Source: Clostridium mediterraneense (lineage in GTDB: Bacteria; Bacillota; Clostridia; Clostridiales; Clostridiaceae). Taken from it: a DNA stretch of 64,000 nt. The position numbers and the translations under genes were made by a program. The DNA lies in assembly GCF_900091705.1 (NCBI RefSeq), contig NZ_LT594783.1, positions 62,001-126,000 of the forward strand, given 5' to 3'. A model generated the notes under the pieces. The model was not told the DNA's origin, searched no databases, and saw nothing but the letters and a program-made list of their open reading frames with translations. Below are positions 28,415 through 37,809 of this stretch, piece by piece; positions within the stretch are counted from its first letter, which is position 1, and each line of letters opens with the position of its first letter.

Positions 28415-29041
28415 ATGCCTTGGGGAAAAATGATATATGATAAAAATAATCAATATGATGTTTTGAAATTATTAAATAGTTTTTCTAAAAGTAATGAATA
28501 TGAAAAATACTTATATTATAAACAATTTATAGATAGAAAAAATTATAGAAGACCAGATAGTATACATGGAGTTTTGCATAGTACTAGAGTTCTTATGATA
28601 TCTATGATAAATTCTATGATTTCAAAGCTTTCTGATAAAGATATGAAATTTTTAGGATATGCTTCTGTTTATCATGATATTGGACGAGTAAATGATGGGA
28701 CTGATATAGAACATGGAAAAAGAAGTGTTTTAAAATTAAAAGATTTAGAAGTTTTTGAAAACGTTATAAAAAATGAATTTGATGATGAAGAAATAAAAAT
28801 TTTAGATTTTATAATAGAGAATCATGTTATAGATGATAAAGATGGACTAGAAAATTTGAAAAATAGTAATATCTTAGATAAAGAATATGCAAAAAGGATG
28901 CTATTTTATTTTAAGGATTCAGATGGACTTGATAGAGTACGAGTTTGGGATGTAGACTCAAACTTTTTAAGACATGATACATCTAAAGCATTAGTTGATA
29001 TTGCAATAGCATTATATAAAGAAGAAACAAAGCTTTTATAA
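28415..29041 (+). CDS. HD-domain phosphohydrolase-like protein
   Basis: A 208-residue cytosolic protein. HGVLHSTRVL (about 51-60) supplies the first His, YASVYHDIGR (about 86-95) the HD pair, and a later ENHVIDD plus FKDSDGLDR the distal ligands, as in metal-dependent HD phosphohydrolases. The substrate is unknown; nucleotides or cyclic dinucleotides are usual. GGAGGGTATTTT precedes the ATG. It lies 60 bases after the transpeptidase gene and may be co-transcribed with it. Confidence 0.82.
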   Translation: MPWGKMIYDKNNQYDVLKLLNSFSKSNEYEKYLYYKQFIDRKNYRRPDSIHGVLHSTRVLMISMINSMISKLSDKDMKFLGYASVYHDIGRVNDGTDIEHGKRSVLKLKDLEVFENVIKNEFDDEEIKILDFIIENHVIDDKDGLENLKNSNILDKEYAKRMLFYFKDSDGLDRVRVWDVDSNFLRHDTSKALVDIAIALYKEETKLL

Positions 29042-29064
29042 TATTTAAAGTTATAAATTATTAT

Positions 29065-29100
29065 AAAAAAGTATCTCATATAGAGGTGCTTTTTTATTTT
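29065..29100 (+). terminator. Terminator
   Basis: AAAAGTATCTC pairs with GAGGTGCTTTT using two G-T pairs, with a T-run after it. Confidence 0.7.
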
Positions 29101-29407
29101 AAAATTTTAGTATTTTTTATTTAAGCTACAAAACTTATAATAATATATTAATATTTATAAGTAATTATATTGATATTAAATATAATTATAAAGTAATTAT
29201 ATGTTATTAACTTTTGGGAAAATAGAAATTTTAAAAATATTAAGGTATAATTATGATATGTAAAATGTTTTTGAATTTTTTCTAAGGTTTTATTAATTTT
29301 ACTGTTGAGAATTATTAGATTTAAGATAAAATATAATTACATAATAAATTATTATAATAGTGATTAAATATTAAATAAGCAATTAGTCACAAGTAAAGGA
29401 GTCAGGA
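29101..29407. other. Intergenic A/T-rich region
   Basis: About 300 bases upstream of the small gene at 29408. No gene, fold or repeat that I can support. Confidence 0.5.
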
Positions 29408-29638
29408 ATGAGAGCAAAATATAAAAACCCAAAAGATTTAGGAATCTCTTTAAAGGATTTAGTAGATTTATACCAAGATAATCTTATGGAGTTTGACCAT
29501 TTAGAAGAAAAAGTTACAAAAATAGTTGAAGCAAGTAAAGAAATATTCTATAAAAATGGTAAAATCGCAACAAAAATTGCTGATATTTTAGAACCAGAAA
29601 GAATAGAGATAATAAACGGAATACTAGCAGAAAAATAA
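29408..29638 (+). CDS. Small conserved-looking protein of unknown function (76 aa)
   Basis: A 76-residue soluble helical protein: MRAKYKNPKDLGISLKDLVD, then a charged helix FDHLEEKVTKIVEASKEIFYKNG and IADILEPERIEIINGIL. It resembles a small clostridial family (I think TIGR04540) without known function, but I cannot confirm that here. AAAGGAGTCAGGA precedes the ATG, and a strong terminator follows. Confidence 0.7.
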   Translation: MRAKYKNPKDLGISLKDLVDLYQDNLMEFDHLEEKVTKIVEASKEIFYKNGKIATKIADILEPERIEIINGILAEK

Positions 29639-29644
29639 TATAGA

Positions 29645-29680
29645 TAAAAGAGCTACTAAATTTAGTAGCTCTTTAATTTT
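29645..29680. terminator. Bidirectional terminator
   Basis: AAAGAGCTACTAAA and TTTAGTAGCTCTTT form a perfect palindrome between converging genes. Confidence 0.9.
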
Positions 29681-30824
29681 ATATTATTATTTCTTTATTA
29701 ACTATGTCTGATTTAGGAGTTATTAATATATTCATAATTTCACTTCTACTACCTAGTCTTAAAGGAGGTCCCCAAGTACCATAGCCTTGTGAAACAAATA
29801 TATTAAGTGTATCTTTTAATAGATATCCATGATCTATTTCAAACATTTTTCTTGTTATCAAGCTTCCAGGAGATATTTGTCCCTTATGTGTATGACCTGA
29901 AACATGAAGGTTAAATCCTTCATTATTACTCTCTTTCATAGAGATAGGGGTATGATCTATAACAATTTTATATTTAGACTTATCAATATCTTTACTTATA
30001 TCAGCTAAAGTTTTTCTTTCAGTTCCTCTTCTATTAATAATAAAATCATCTCTTCCAATTATATAAAAGCTATTATTTACAAGAATAGCTTCATCCCTTA
30101 AGATATTTACATTATTTTTAGTTAATACTTTTATTATATCATCTTCTCTTTTTTTCATAAGATCATGATTTCCAAGAGCAGCAAAAGTTCCGTATTTAGG
30201 TTTTAAATTCTTAAATTCCTCAGCCATATTACTTTTTAAAAATGGATCAACTTCCGTATCAACTAAATCCCCTGCAATAAGAATTATATCGGGATTTAAA
30301 TTATTAAGTTCATCTACAAGTTTTTTTAATCTTTTTCTATTTACAACAACTCCTAGATGTAAATCAGAAACTAAAGCTATATTTAAATTTTCAGTTAGCT
30401 CTCCATCATCATAAATATTATATTTATTAACTATTGAATTTTTAGCATTATAATTTCCGATAAAAACTAATACTAAAAAGATAAGTATACCTACAGATAG
30501 TTGAATATTTGCCGTATTTTTCACACCTTTTACAAATAATAAAATTAAATCTGTTATTGGAAATATGATAAGCATACAACCATAAAAAAACATCCAATAA
30601 GAACCTGAGTAATTTAGAATAGTATTTAGTCTTTTTGAAAACTTATTATTAAAGAAAAAGAAAATTATGTAGGAATAAGATATCAGACCGATAATTAGCC
30701 AATAAAGAACTAAATTAATAGATAAAAATTGACTAATAACTTCAAATATAATATGTCCAATATAGTAAGTTGATAAAATATATAAAATGCCGATTATAAG
30801 CATAGGAAAAAAGACTTTTTTCAC
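29679..30824 (-). CDS. Membrane metallophosphoesterase (YkuE-like)
   Basis: A 381-residue protein with about four hydrophobic segments in the first 130 residues and a C-terminal calcineurin-type phosphoesterase domain. Metal-binding motifs in order are SDLHLG, AGDLVD, GNHDL, IDHTP and SGHTHKGQ. Family members act on lipid-linked or nucleotide phosphates at the membrane. The GTG at 30824 has GAAGGGAG 8 bases before it; the ATG seven codons earlier lies upstream of that site and is less likely. The C-terminal GYGTWGPPLRLGSRSEI is typical of the family. Confidence 0.9.
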   Translation of the reverse strand: MKKVFFPMLIIGILYILSTYYIGHIIFEVISQFLSINLVLYWLIIGLISYSYIIFFFFNNKFSKRLNTILNYSGSYWMFFYGCMLIIFPITDLILLFVKGVKNTANIQLSVGILIFLVLVFIGNYNAKNSIVNKYNIYDDGELTENLNIALVSDLHLGVVVNRKRLKKLVDELNNLNPDIILIAGDLVDTEVDPFLKSNMAEEFKNLKPKYGTFAALGNHDLMKKREDDIIKVLTKNNVNILRDEAILVNNSFYIIGRDDFIINRRGTERKTLADISKDIDKSKYKIVIDHTPISMKESNNEGFNLHVSGHTHKGQISPGSLITRKMFEIDHGYLLKDTLNIFVSQGYGTWGPPLRLGSRSEIMNILITPKSDIVNKEIII

Positions 30825-30942
30825 TTTAAAACTCCCTTCATTCACAGAATAAATACCTTATATATACATTTTATCCTGTTAAAATTTATTAATACTATGT
30901 GATATTAATTTTTAGGATAATATTTCAAATTTATATTTTAAT

Positions 30943-31362
30943 TTAGAAAAGACTTATTTGTTCATTTAAATTTTCTTCTTTTTTCTTTTTAGTTTTCTTT
31001 ATAACCTCTTTTTTTACTTCGTCTTTAGCTTTAGTATTTTCGCTAAGTTTTGAAAAATCTAAATCTCCATTTTCCATATAAGTATAAACAAAATTTTCTA
31101 CTTCTGATTTAGAAAAAATATGTTTTGAGAAATCTCTTATATTATTATCTTCATCTATAAATTTAAAATAAACTCTTATAGTTTCATCGATAAAGAAATA
31201 AGTTCCAAATTCCCATTTTCCTCCGCAGCAATTCATACACATTTTATCTATAATAATTCTTGCAGCATTAAGATCAGCTCCATCTTTTAAAAGTTTCCCT
31301 CTTTTAATTACTTCACTAGCTAAAAATTCTTCTATAGCAATTATTTTTTGTTCTATATTCAT
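30943..31362 (-). CDS. Unknown protein with a C-terminal sliding-clamp-binding peptide
   Basis: A 139-residue protein that I do not recognise. The N-terminal half has a Cys cluster, KMCMNCCGGKWEFG (about 41-54), and a FFIDETIRVYFKFID beta segment. The C-terminal third is very basic (KKTKKKKEE), and the protein ends in EQISLF. QxxLF at an exact C-terminus fits the bacterial beta-clamp-binding consensus QL(S/D)LF, so I infer contact with DnaN and a role in DNA replication or repair. The ATG at 31362 follows AGGGAG; a longer frame starts 15 codons upstream. Confidence 0.6.
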   Translation of the reverse strand: MNIEQKIIAIEEFLASEVIKRGKLLKDGADLNAARIIIDKMCMNCCGGKWEFGTYFFIDETIRVYFKFIDEDNNIRDFSKHIFSKSEVENFVYTYMENGDLDFSKLSENTKAKDEVKKEVIKKTKKKKEENLNEQISLF

Positions 31363-31407
31363 AAATAATCTCCCTAATAACTTTATTTTAAATCCTTTTA
31401 ACTTCAA

Positions 31408-31834
31408 TATATATTATCTATTTAAAGACTTATAAATTCAAGCTTTTTATAAATTAGAATCTTTTATTAATTTTAATTTGTAAAATTATATAAACAAAGT
31501 GTTTATAAATTCTCCATTAAATCAAAAAATATACATTAAATAAATAAAAAGTATAAATTAGAAGAGCTTATAAAAAATGATAATGATAAAAAATTAATTA
31601 AAAAAAATAAAAATTATTACTTATTATAAAAAATAGTATGTTTTTATTAATAATATTTATAGATTAATAATTTATAAATAATAAGAAAATTTCAAATAAA
31701 TTTTTAAAAAATATACTTAAAAAAGAATTATATTGTAATTTATGTAATAATAAGTTTTTTTATAGGGATAAAAATAATGTATAATCTAGTAGGATTAAAT
31801 ATCACACTAATAAAGGTAGGAGGAATGTCGAATT
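31408..31834. other. Intergenic region upstream of the glycosyltransferase
   Basis: About 430 bases, almost all A/T, between divergent genes. It must hold promoters for both sides. Nothing else supported. Confidence 0.5.
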
Positions 31835-33079
31835 ATGCAAGGTTTATACCAAATAGCACAGTTGTATATTTTTTTATTATTTGGTGTTAGTGTAATTCTA
31901 GCTACAGGGGGCTTAATATATTCTATAAGAATGAAAAGAAATAAACAAGAACCCTTAAAAGATGAAGACTGTCCAGTTATATCTGTATTAGTACCTGCAC
32001 ATAATGAAGAAAAGGTAATTTATAATACAGTAAAGGCATTATTACAATTTAATTATCCAAAGGATAAGTTTGAAGTTATAGTTATAAATGATAATTCTTC
32101 AGATAATACTAAGGAGGAGCTTGAAAGAGCTAAAAAAGATTGCAATGCTAATAATCTTATTATTATAAATACAGATAAAATTACAGGCGGAAAAGGTAAG
32201 TCAAATGCTTTAAATTTAGCTTATGCAAGAGCAAAAGGTGAATATATTGCTGTTTATGATGCTGATAATACTGCAGAGCCAGATGCTTTAAGATATTTAG
32301 CAACAAAAGCTATGAGTAATAAAAAATATGGAGCTGTTATAGGAAAATTCAGAACAAGAAATAGAAACAGTAATTTATTAACAAGATTTATTAATCTAGA
32401 AACTTTAAGCTATCAATGGGTTGCTCAAGCAGGAAGATGGCAAACATTTGGATTATGTTCAATTCCAGGAACTAATTTTATAGTTAAAAAAGAAGTAGTA
32501 GAAAAAATAGGAGGATGGGATCCTAAAGCTATTTGTGAAGATACTGAAATAAGTTTTAGAATATATCATTTAGGATATAAAATAGCCTTTATGCCAAAGG
32601 CAGTCACTTGGCAACAAGAACCAGAAACTCTTAAAGTATGGTTTAAACAAAGAACTAGATGGTGTAAAGGTAATATGTATGTTATGGCTAAGTTTATAAA
32701 AAATATATTTAAATATAAACCTAGTATAGTATTATTTGATATTTTTTATTTCTCTAGTATATACTTCTTATTCTTATTATCATTAGTTATATCAGATTCA
32801 GTATTTATATTAAGCTTATTTAAAATTATTAAAATTAATGCTTTAGCTCATTCAACGCTTATATGGATATTATTATATGTATCATTTATAATACAAATAT
32901 ATGTACCTGTATTTAGAGAAAAAGGTGAGTTTGGTTTACTTAATATTATTTTAGTACCAATTTCATATTTTACTTATTGTCAGTTATGGGTTCTTGTATC
33001 AATAAAGAGCTTTGTTGAATTTGTTATAGATATAGTAGGAAAAAGAGAAGTTAAGTGGTATAAGACTGAAAGGTTTTAA
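31835..33079 (+). CDS. Processive family-2 membrane glycosyltransferase
   Basis: A 414-residue protein with one N-terminal membrane helix (about 8-28), a GT2 catalytic domain and three to four C-terminal helices. Catalytic motifs are DDNSSDNT, YDADNTAEP, CEDTEISFRI and the product-site QRTRW (Q-x-x-R-W), as in cellulose, poly-N-acetylglucosamine and hyaluronan synthases. It should polymerise and export a surface polysaccharide from a UDP-sugar. No partner genes are adjacent, so the polymer is unknown. AGGAGGAATG lies upstream of the ATG. Confidence 0.92.
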   Translation: MQGLYQIAQLYIFLLFGVSVILATGGLIYSIRMKRNKQEPLKDEDCPVISVLVPAHNEEKVIYNTVKALLQFNYPKDKFEVIVINDNSSDNTKEELERAKKDCNANNLIIINTDKITGGKGKSNALNLAYARAKGEYIAVYDADNTAEPDALRYLATKAMSNKKYGAVIGKFRTRNRNSNLLTRFINLETLSYQWVAQAGRWQTFGLCSIPGTNFIVKKEVVEKIGGWDPKAICEDTEISFRIYHLGYKIAFMPKAVTWQQEPETLKVWFKQRTRWCKGNMYVMAKFIKNIFKYKPSIVLFDIFYFSSIYFLFLLSLVISDSVFILSLFKIIKINALAHSTLIWILLYVSFIIQIYVPVFREKGEFGLLNIILVPISYFTYCQLWVLVSIKSFVEFVIDIVGKREVKWYKTERF

Positions 33080-33089
33080 AATAATACAT

Positions 33090-33127
33090 AAAAAGGTTGT
33101 TCAATAAAAATGGACAACCTTTTTATT
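33090..33127 (+). terminator. Terminator
   Basis: AAAAGGTTGTTC pairs with GGACAACCTTTT with one G-T pair, followed by T-rich sequence. Confidence 0.85.
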
Positions 33128-33218
33128 TTTAAAATATAATCTTATAGTAAAAATTATAAAAAAAAGATATAATTATAAAAAATAATAAATTAACAAATGA
33201 AAAAAGGAAGGAAAATAA

Positions 33219-34046
33219 ATGAAAAAAGTAATAAGTGTATTATTAGCTGCGATAGGTATTCCTATTTTAATTTATCAAATGCTGACTTTAGCTAATAAAT
33301 GTGTATTTTATATATATTTATATATAAATCATATAGATTTTGATACTTTAACTCAAAATCAAATAGATAATATCTTAATGTCTAATGTTTACATAGGAAG
33401 TGTAGTTGGAGAGTTTTTAGCAGTATTAATATTATTAATAATATTTCTCTTTACAAAGGAAGGGCTTATAAAAAGATGTAAATTTAGAAAAGTAAAACCT
33501 AAAAAATTAGGAGTTATAACACTTATAATGATAGGTTTTAGTTTTTTATCAATAACATTTATATACTTTATGCAAGATATTACAACAAGTTATTCATCAA
33601 CAGAACAAGCTATGCATCTTGCGTGGCAATCACGAATTGAAATAATAGGAACAGTGATATTAGTTCCAATTCTTGAGGAAATCTTATTTAGGGGAGCTAT
33701 ATTTAGTGTACTTAAGAATAACTTAAATATTTACATAGCTATAATAATTCAAGGTATAGTTTTTGCTGTAATGCATGGGAATTTAGTTCAAAGTGGTTAT
33801 ACTTTCTTTCTTGGAATTATTTTAGTTCTTATATCAGATTATGCAGGAAGTATGATTGGAGATATATATGCTCATATGGTATTTAATCTATTTGGACTTA
33901 TAATAATGCCAGTACTCCAAGTATTTTTCTTTAATCCTTATATTTATATAATTATAGGAATTGTAGTTCTTAGTTTTGGAGCTTATTTATATTATTTAGA
34001 TATAAAAAAACAAAGACCAAATATTAATAATATAGAGAATAAATAG
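33219..34046 (+). CDS. CPBP-family intramembrane metalloprotease
   Basis: A 275-residue membrane protein with about seven helices. The three CPBP/Abi motifs are present: EEILFRGAIF (about 151-160), FAVMHGNL and a later HMVFNLFG. These supply the Glu and His of a Rce1-like active site. Such proteins process prenylated or bacteriocin-type peptides or act in self-immunity. No bacteriocin gene is adjacent. AAGGAAGG lies upstream of the ATG. Confidence 0.9.
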   Translation: MKKVISVLLAAIGIPILIYQMLTLANKCVFYIYLYINHIDFDTLTQNQIDNILMSNVYIGSVVGEFLAVLILLIIFLFTKEGLIKRCKFRKVKPKKLGVITLIMIGFSFLSITFIYFMQDITTSYSSTEQAMHLAWQSRIEIIGTVILVPILEEILFRGAIFSVLKNNLNIYIAIIIQGIVFAVMHGNLVQSGYTFFLGIILVLISDYAGSMIGDIYAHMVFNLFGLIIMPVLQVFFFNPYIYIIIGIVVLSFGAYLYYLDIKKQRPNINNIENK

Positions 34047-34092
34047 AATTATACTTTTAATATTAAAAAGTAAATATAATTAATAATTTAAC

Positions 34093-34130
34093 AAGGGTTT
34101 ATACTTTAAAAGTATAGGCTCTTATTTTTA
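34093..34130 (+). terminator. Weak terminator
   Basis: TTATACTT and AAGTATA pair around a four-base loop within a longer imperfect stem, then a T-run. Confidence 0.5.
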
Positions 34131-34301
34131 TATGTATTTAATTAAAAAAATGTATATAGAATAGATATAAAAATTTATTTATTTATAAAAAAATAAAGCA
34201 TATTTTAATGATAATTAATATTAATAAATATAAAAAATATTAATTAATACTAAAAAAATAAAAAAAATTATTATTTGTTTTTTAAAAAAATTTATAGAAA
34301 G

Positions 34302-34371
34302 TTGATTTTTTTTATAAAATGTATATTATTATAAGTGTATAAAAGATGTGTGTAAACGTTTGCCGTTTACA
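34302..34371 (+). promoter_or_regulatory. Promoter and palindromic operator of the sugar transporter/kinase operon
   Basis: TTGATT (34302-34307) and TATTAT (34324-34329) with 16-base spacing form a likely promoter. Downstream, TGTAAACG (34351-34358) and CGTTTACA (34364-34371) make a perfect inverted repeat with a five-base centre, typical of LacI/GalR-type repressors. The left half with the centre also resembles a catabolite (cre) site. It lies before the ATG at 34411, where a bound repressor would block elongation. No regulator gene is adjacent. Confidence 0.65.
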
Positions 34372-34410
34372 GTGAAAAGTTAAGGAAAAACAAAGGAGGA
34401 AATTATAGCT

Positions 34411-35607
34411 ATGGAACAAAGTGCTAACAGAAGAAAAGCTAGCATGTGGATCCCTATATTGATAGCGTTACCAAGTATGGGGATAGGTATTATATGGAAT
34501 ATGAATAGTACAGTAATTCCTATGCTTATAGGAACAACTACAACTTCAGCAAATGGAATAGCTAATATAGTAATGATGGCTCCAATAACTGGAATATTTA
34601 TGCCATACATTGCAGGTATAATAAGTGATAGAACTAATACAAGAATAGGAAAAAGAAAGCCGTGGGTTATTTTAGGAACCATACTCGCAGCAATATTTTT
34701 ATTTATGATAGGAGTATCAAATACTTATATAGAAATGTTTATTTTTGCAACATTACTATATGCAGTTGTAAACTTCTACCAAGGACCTTATTTCTCATTA
34801 ATGCCTGAATCTGTTGAACCAGAGCAGGTAGGTTTAGTTAATGGATGGGGTAAATTCTTATTATCTTTAGGTGGAGTTATATTCTTCTTCTGTGGGGTTT
34901 ATTTATATAATAAGAATCATATGTATCCATTTATATTAGTGTTAACATTATTACTTGTTCCAACATTAATAGCTATGTTTGTAATAAAGGAAGATCCTAA
35001 AAAATTCCAAAAACCAGCAAAATTAAGTTTAGATTTCTTAAAAAATAGTGCTGCAATGAGAGTATTTATGACAGCATTCTTCTTTTATTTAGGATATGGA
35101 CTTATAATGCCTTATATGGTTACATACTTCCATAAAGTAAATGGATTCTCAAGTTCAGATGTAAGTTTAGCTTTAACAGGATTTACTTTTGTAGGTTTAA
35201 TACTTTCAGTATTTGTTGGAATGTGGTGTGATAGAGGAAATAAACAAGTTATTTTATTTATAGCTTGTCTTATATATGGAATAAGCTTTGTAGTTGGGGT
35301 ATTTGTATTTAATATACCAATGTTATGGGCATTTACAATTTTATCAGGAATAGGATTTATAATACTTCAAGTTGTATTTTACGCTTTAATTCCTGAAGTT
35401 GCACCAAAAGAAAAATTAGGTGAATATATGGGAATAAACAATGTATTCTTATGTGTTCCTCAAATTATAGGAAATCAAGTTGGTGGACATTTAATTAGTA
35501 GTGGAAATACAGGATTTGTTTTCCCAATAGCAATTGCTTCTCTTATAATAGCTTGTATTATAATTGGAGCTGGAAAATTAAAATTACAAAATAGAAAAAT
35601 CGCATAA
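34411..35607 (+). CDS. MFS sugar transporter (SLC45/GPH-like)
   Basis: A 398-residue membrane protein with about 12 helices. The loop after helix 2-3, GIISDRTNTRIGKRKPWVI, is the signature of sucrose/maltose-type MFS carriers and related glycoside symporters. AAAGGAGG lies 11 bases before the ATG. It sits behind the palindromic operator and 35 bases before a ROK kinase gene, so it most likely imports a sugar or glycoside which the kinase then handles. Substrate not decidable here. Confidence 0.88.
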   Translation: MEQSANRRKASMWIPILIALPSMGIGIIWNMNSTVIPMLIGTTTTSANGIANIVMMAPITGIFMPYIAGIISDRTNTRIGKRKPWVILGTILAAIFLFMIGVSNTYIEMFIFATLLYAVVNFYQGPYFSLMPESVEPEQVGLVNGWGKFLLSLGGVIFFFCGVYLYNKNHMYPFILVLTLLLVPTLIAMFVIKEDPKKFQKPAKLSLDFLKNSAAMRVFMTAFFFYLGYGLIMPYMVTYFHKVNGFSSSDVSLALTGFTFVGLILSVFVGMWCDRGNKQVILFIACLIYGISFVVGVFVFNIPMLWAFTILSGIGFIILQVVFYALIPEVAPKEKLGEYMGINNVFLCVPQIIGNQVGGHLISSGNTGFVFPIAIASLIIACIIIGAGKLKLQNRKIA

Positions 35608-35642
35608 ATTTAAAAAATTTTGATTATGGATGGTGTTTGGTT

Positions 35643-36617
35643 ATGAAAAAACATGTAATAGGAATAGATCTTGGAGGAACAAAAATAAGCTGTGCTTTAG
35701 CAAATTTAGAAGGTAAGGTAGAAAGTTTATTTGTTATTCCAACTGAAGCAGAACTAGGTGAAAAAAGAGTTTTAGATAATATAATAAACGTTATAGAAAA
35801 AGTTATGGTAGAAGGTAGATCTACTTTAGATGAAGTTAAAGCCATAGGTATTGGATCACCTGGAGTTTTAGACTTAGATGAAGGAATTATTATAACAAGT
35901 CCTAACTTACCATTTGAAAACTTTGAATTAATTAAAAATTTAAAGAAGAAATTTGAAGATGTAGATATTTATTTAGATAATGATGCTAATATTGCTACAA
36001 TAGGAGAATATGTCCTAGGAGCAGGTAAAGGTAAAGATAATATAGTTTACGTTACAGTAAGTACTGGAGTAGGTGGAGGAGCAATCCTTAATGGACAAGT
36101 TTATAGAGGAATAAATTCTAATGCATTAGAAATAGGACATATGACACTTGATCCAAATGGTCCAATATGTGGTTGTGGTAATTTTGGTTGTTTAGAAGCT
36201 ATTTCATCAGGAACCGCTATTGCTAAAAGAGCAAGAGAAGCTGTTTTAAGTAAAGTTGAAACTAGCTTAAAAAATTATGAAACTATAACTTCATATGAAG
36301 TATTTAAAGAAGCTGCAAATGGTGATGCAGTTGCAAATGAAATAGTAGATAAGGCAATGACTTATCTTGGAATAGGAATAGGAAACATTATGGTAGCATT
36401 TAATCCATCAATGGTAATCATAGGTGGAGGAGTTACAAATGTAGGAGATGTCCTATTTAATAAAGTAAGAGAAATTGTAAAGAGAAGAACATTTAAAACT
36501 ATTCATGAAGAATGTGAAATAGTTCGTGCAAAACTTGGTGGAGATGCAGGTGTTCTAGGAGCAGTTTCATTAGCTTTATTAGAAAGTAAAAAAAGAGATG
36601 AAGAATTAGAAGCATAA
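35643..36617 (+). CDS. ROK-family sugar kinase (glucokinase-like)
   Basis: A 324-residue cytosolic kinase. The ATP site is IGIDLGGTKISCAL at the start, the sugar/ATP region includes DNDANIATIGEYVLGAGKG and TVSTGVGGGAI, and the ROK signature with its zinc-binding Cys is GHMTLDPNGPICGCGNFGCLEA. No N-terminal DNA-binding domain is present, so it is a kinase, not a repressor. It phosphorylates glucose or a related hexose from the transporter upstream. The ATG at 35643 is preferred to an upstream TTG. Confidence 0.93.
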   Translation: MKKHVIGIDLGGTKISCALANLEGKVESLFVIPTEAELGEKRVLDNIINVIEKVMVEGRSTLDEVKAIGIGSPGVLDLDEGIIITSPNLPFENFELIKNLKKKFEDVDIYLDNDANIATIGEYVLGAGKGKDNIVYVTVSTGVGGGAILNGQVYRGINSNALEIGHMTLDPNGPICGCGNFGCLEAISSGTAIAKRAREAVLSKVETSLKNYETITSYEVFKEAANGDAVANEIVDKAMTYLGIGIGNIMVAFNPSMVIIGGGVTNVGDVLFNKVREIVKRRTFKTIHEECEIVRAKLGGDAGVLGAVSLALLESKKRDEELEA

Positions 36618-36628
36618 TATAAAATTTT

Positions 36629-36676
36629 GACTATATTAAAATAGAGAATATTCTATTTTAATATAGTCTTTTTTTA
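36629..36676 (+). terminator. Strong terminator of the transporter/kinase operon
   Basis: GACTATATTAAAATAGA and its complement pair around a short loop, followed by seven T. Confidence 0.93.
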
Positions 36677-36742
36677 TTTAAAAAAATATGATATAATAAA
36701 ATTAAGGGGTATTAAATACTATATAAAAGAGTTAAAAATAAC

Positions 36743-36898
36743 ATGGAGGGGATTATCTTTAAAGGTTTTAGTACAGAAATAAAAAAAGAACTTAATATTT
36801 TAGATAATAGTTCTTTTATAGAGAAAAATTATTATAAGGATGAATTAGAGAAAATAAATAGTATAGAGATTTTAAAAAAAGTGGTTTTACTTATTTAG
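36743..36898 (+). CDS. Possible small or remnant gene (51 codons)
   Basis: An open frame from ATG 36743 to TAG 36898 encodes MEGIIFKGFSTEIKKELNIL and a charged helical remainder ending ILKKVVLLI. Codon use looks like its neighbours, but there is no ribosome binding site before the ATG; the only GGAGGGG is inside the frame. It may be a fragment of a decayed gene or chance. Confidence 0.25.
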   Translation: MEGIIFKGFSTEIKKELNILDNSSFIEKNYYKDELEKINSIEILKKVVLLI

Positions 36899-37190
36899 AG
36901 TAAGAAAATTAATACTTAAAAATTATTTTTACTATGATATATGTAATAAACAAGATGGGATTTGTCTTTAAATAAATATATATAATATGTAGGAAAGTTA
37001 AATAAATTTTTTATTATAAGTAATTTAAACAGAGTTATATTTAAGTTATTTTTTTAGTAAGAAGAAGTTAAAATAAAGGATATAATAAATTGTTAAAGGA
37101 AAGTAGTTTACTTTCCTTTTTTTAATTGGAAGTTATAGGATATAATAATAATATAAAAATAAGAATAATTTAGTTGAAGGAGGAAATAAA
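36899..37190. other. Intergenic region
   Basis: About 290 A/T-rich bases with a small stem (GGAAAGTAGTTTACTTTCC, about 37097-37115) followed by T, probably a terminator. No gene. Confidence 0.5.
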
Positions 37191-37568
37191 ATGGAAAGGA
37201 GTAGACCTCTTGGAATATCATATATAGGTTATAATTATATTGCTGGAGCAATTGTATTATTAATATCTTTAAATACAGAGCAAGCAGTACCTTTTAATAT
37301 GAGGTTTGGAGTTCCAGGTATACCAGAAATAATAGTAAGAGTTTTTATTATGATATTTTCATTGATAATGGCATATGGATATTTAAAACAAACCAAGTGG
37401 GGGTATTGGACTATGATGATATACTCTGCTTTATTTTTTAGTATAAGTTTAATTCAAATGACTAGATATAATATACAACCATATATAGTTAATACTTTCT
37501 ATTCATTAGGCGCATTTATTTATACTTTTAAAAAACGGGATAGATTTTATACTTTAAAAGAAGAATAA
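37191..37568 (+). CDS. Hypothetical membrane protein
   Basis: A 125-residue protein with four hydrophobic segments (about 8-26, 48-66, 72-90, 98-113) and a basic tail (TFKKRDRFYTLKEE). I do not recognise the family. GAAGGAGGAAAT precedes the ATG. Stands alone. Confidence 0.6.
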   Translation: MERSRPLGISYIGYNYIAGAIVLLISLNTEQAVPFNMRFGVPGIPEIIVRVFIMIFSLIMAYGYLKQTKWGYWTMMIYSALFFSISLIQMTRYNIQPYIVNTFYSLGAFIYTFKKRDRFYTLKEE

Positions 37569-37809
37569 TTTGTTCGGCTAATAGATAAAAGTAAAGATTA
37601 AAATATATTTTATGGTAATAGAGAAAAATATCCTAATTTATAATAATCTATTAAAGATATTATTTTAAATAATAATATCTTTTTTGGTATTTTCTATGTT
37701 TTTAGGAATATAATAAATTTATAAATTTGAAATAAATTTTAATATCTATATCATTAATTATAGAAAAAGATTTAATTTATATGGAATTAACTTTAAGGAA
37801 GTGATATAG

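Noticed and set aside
34380-34682. Hydrophobic minus-strand frame over the MFS transporter start
   Set aside because: Antisense of membrane-helix codons is itself hydrophobic; no ribosome site, and it overlaps a well-supported gene and its operator side.
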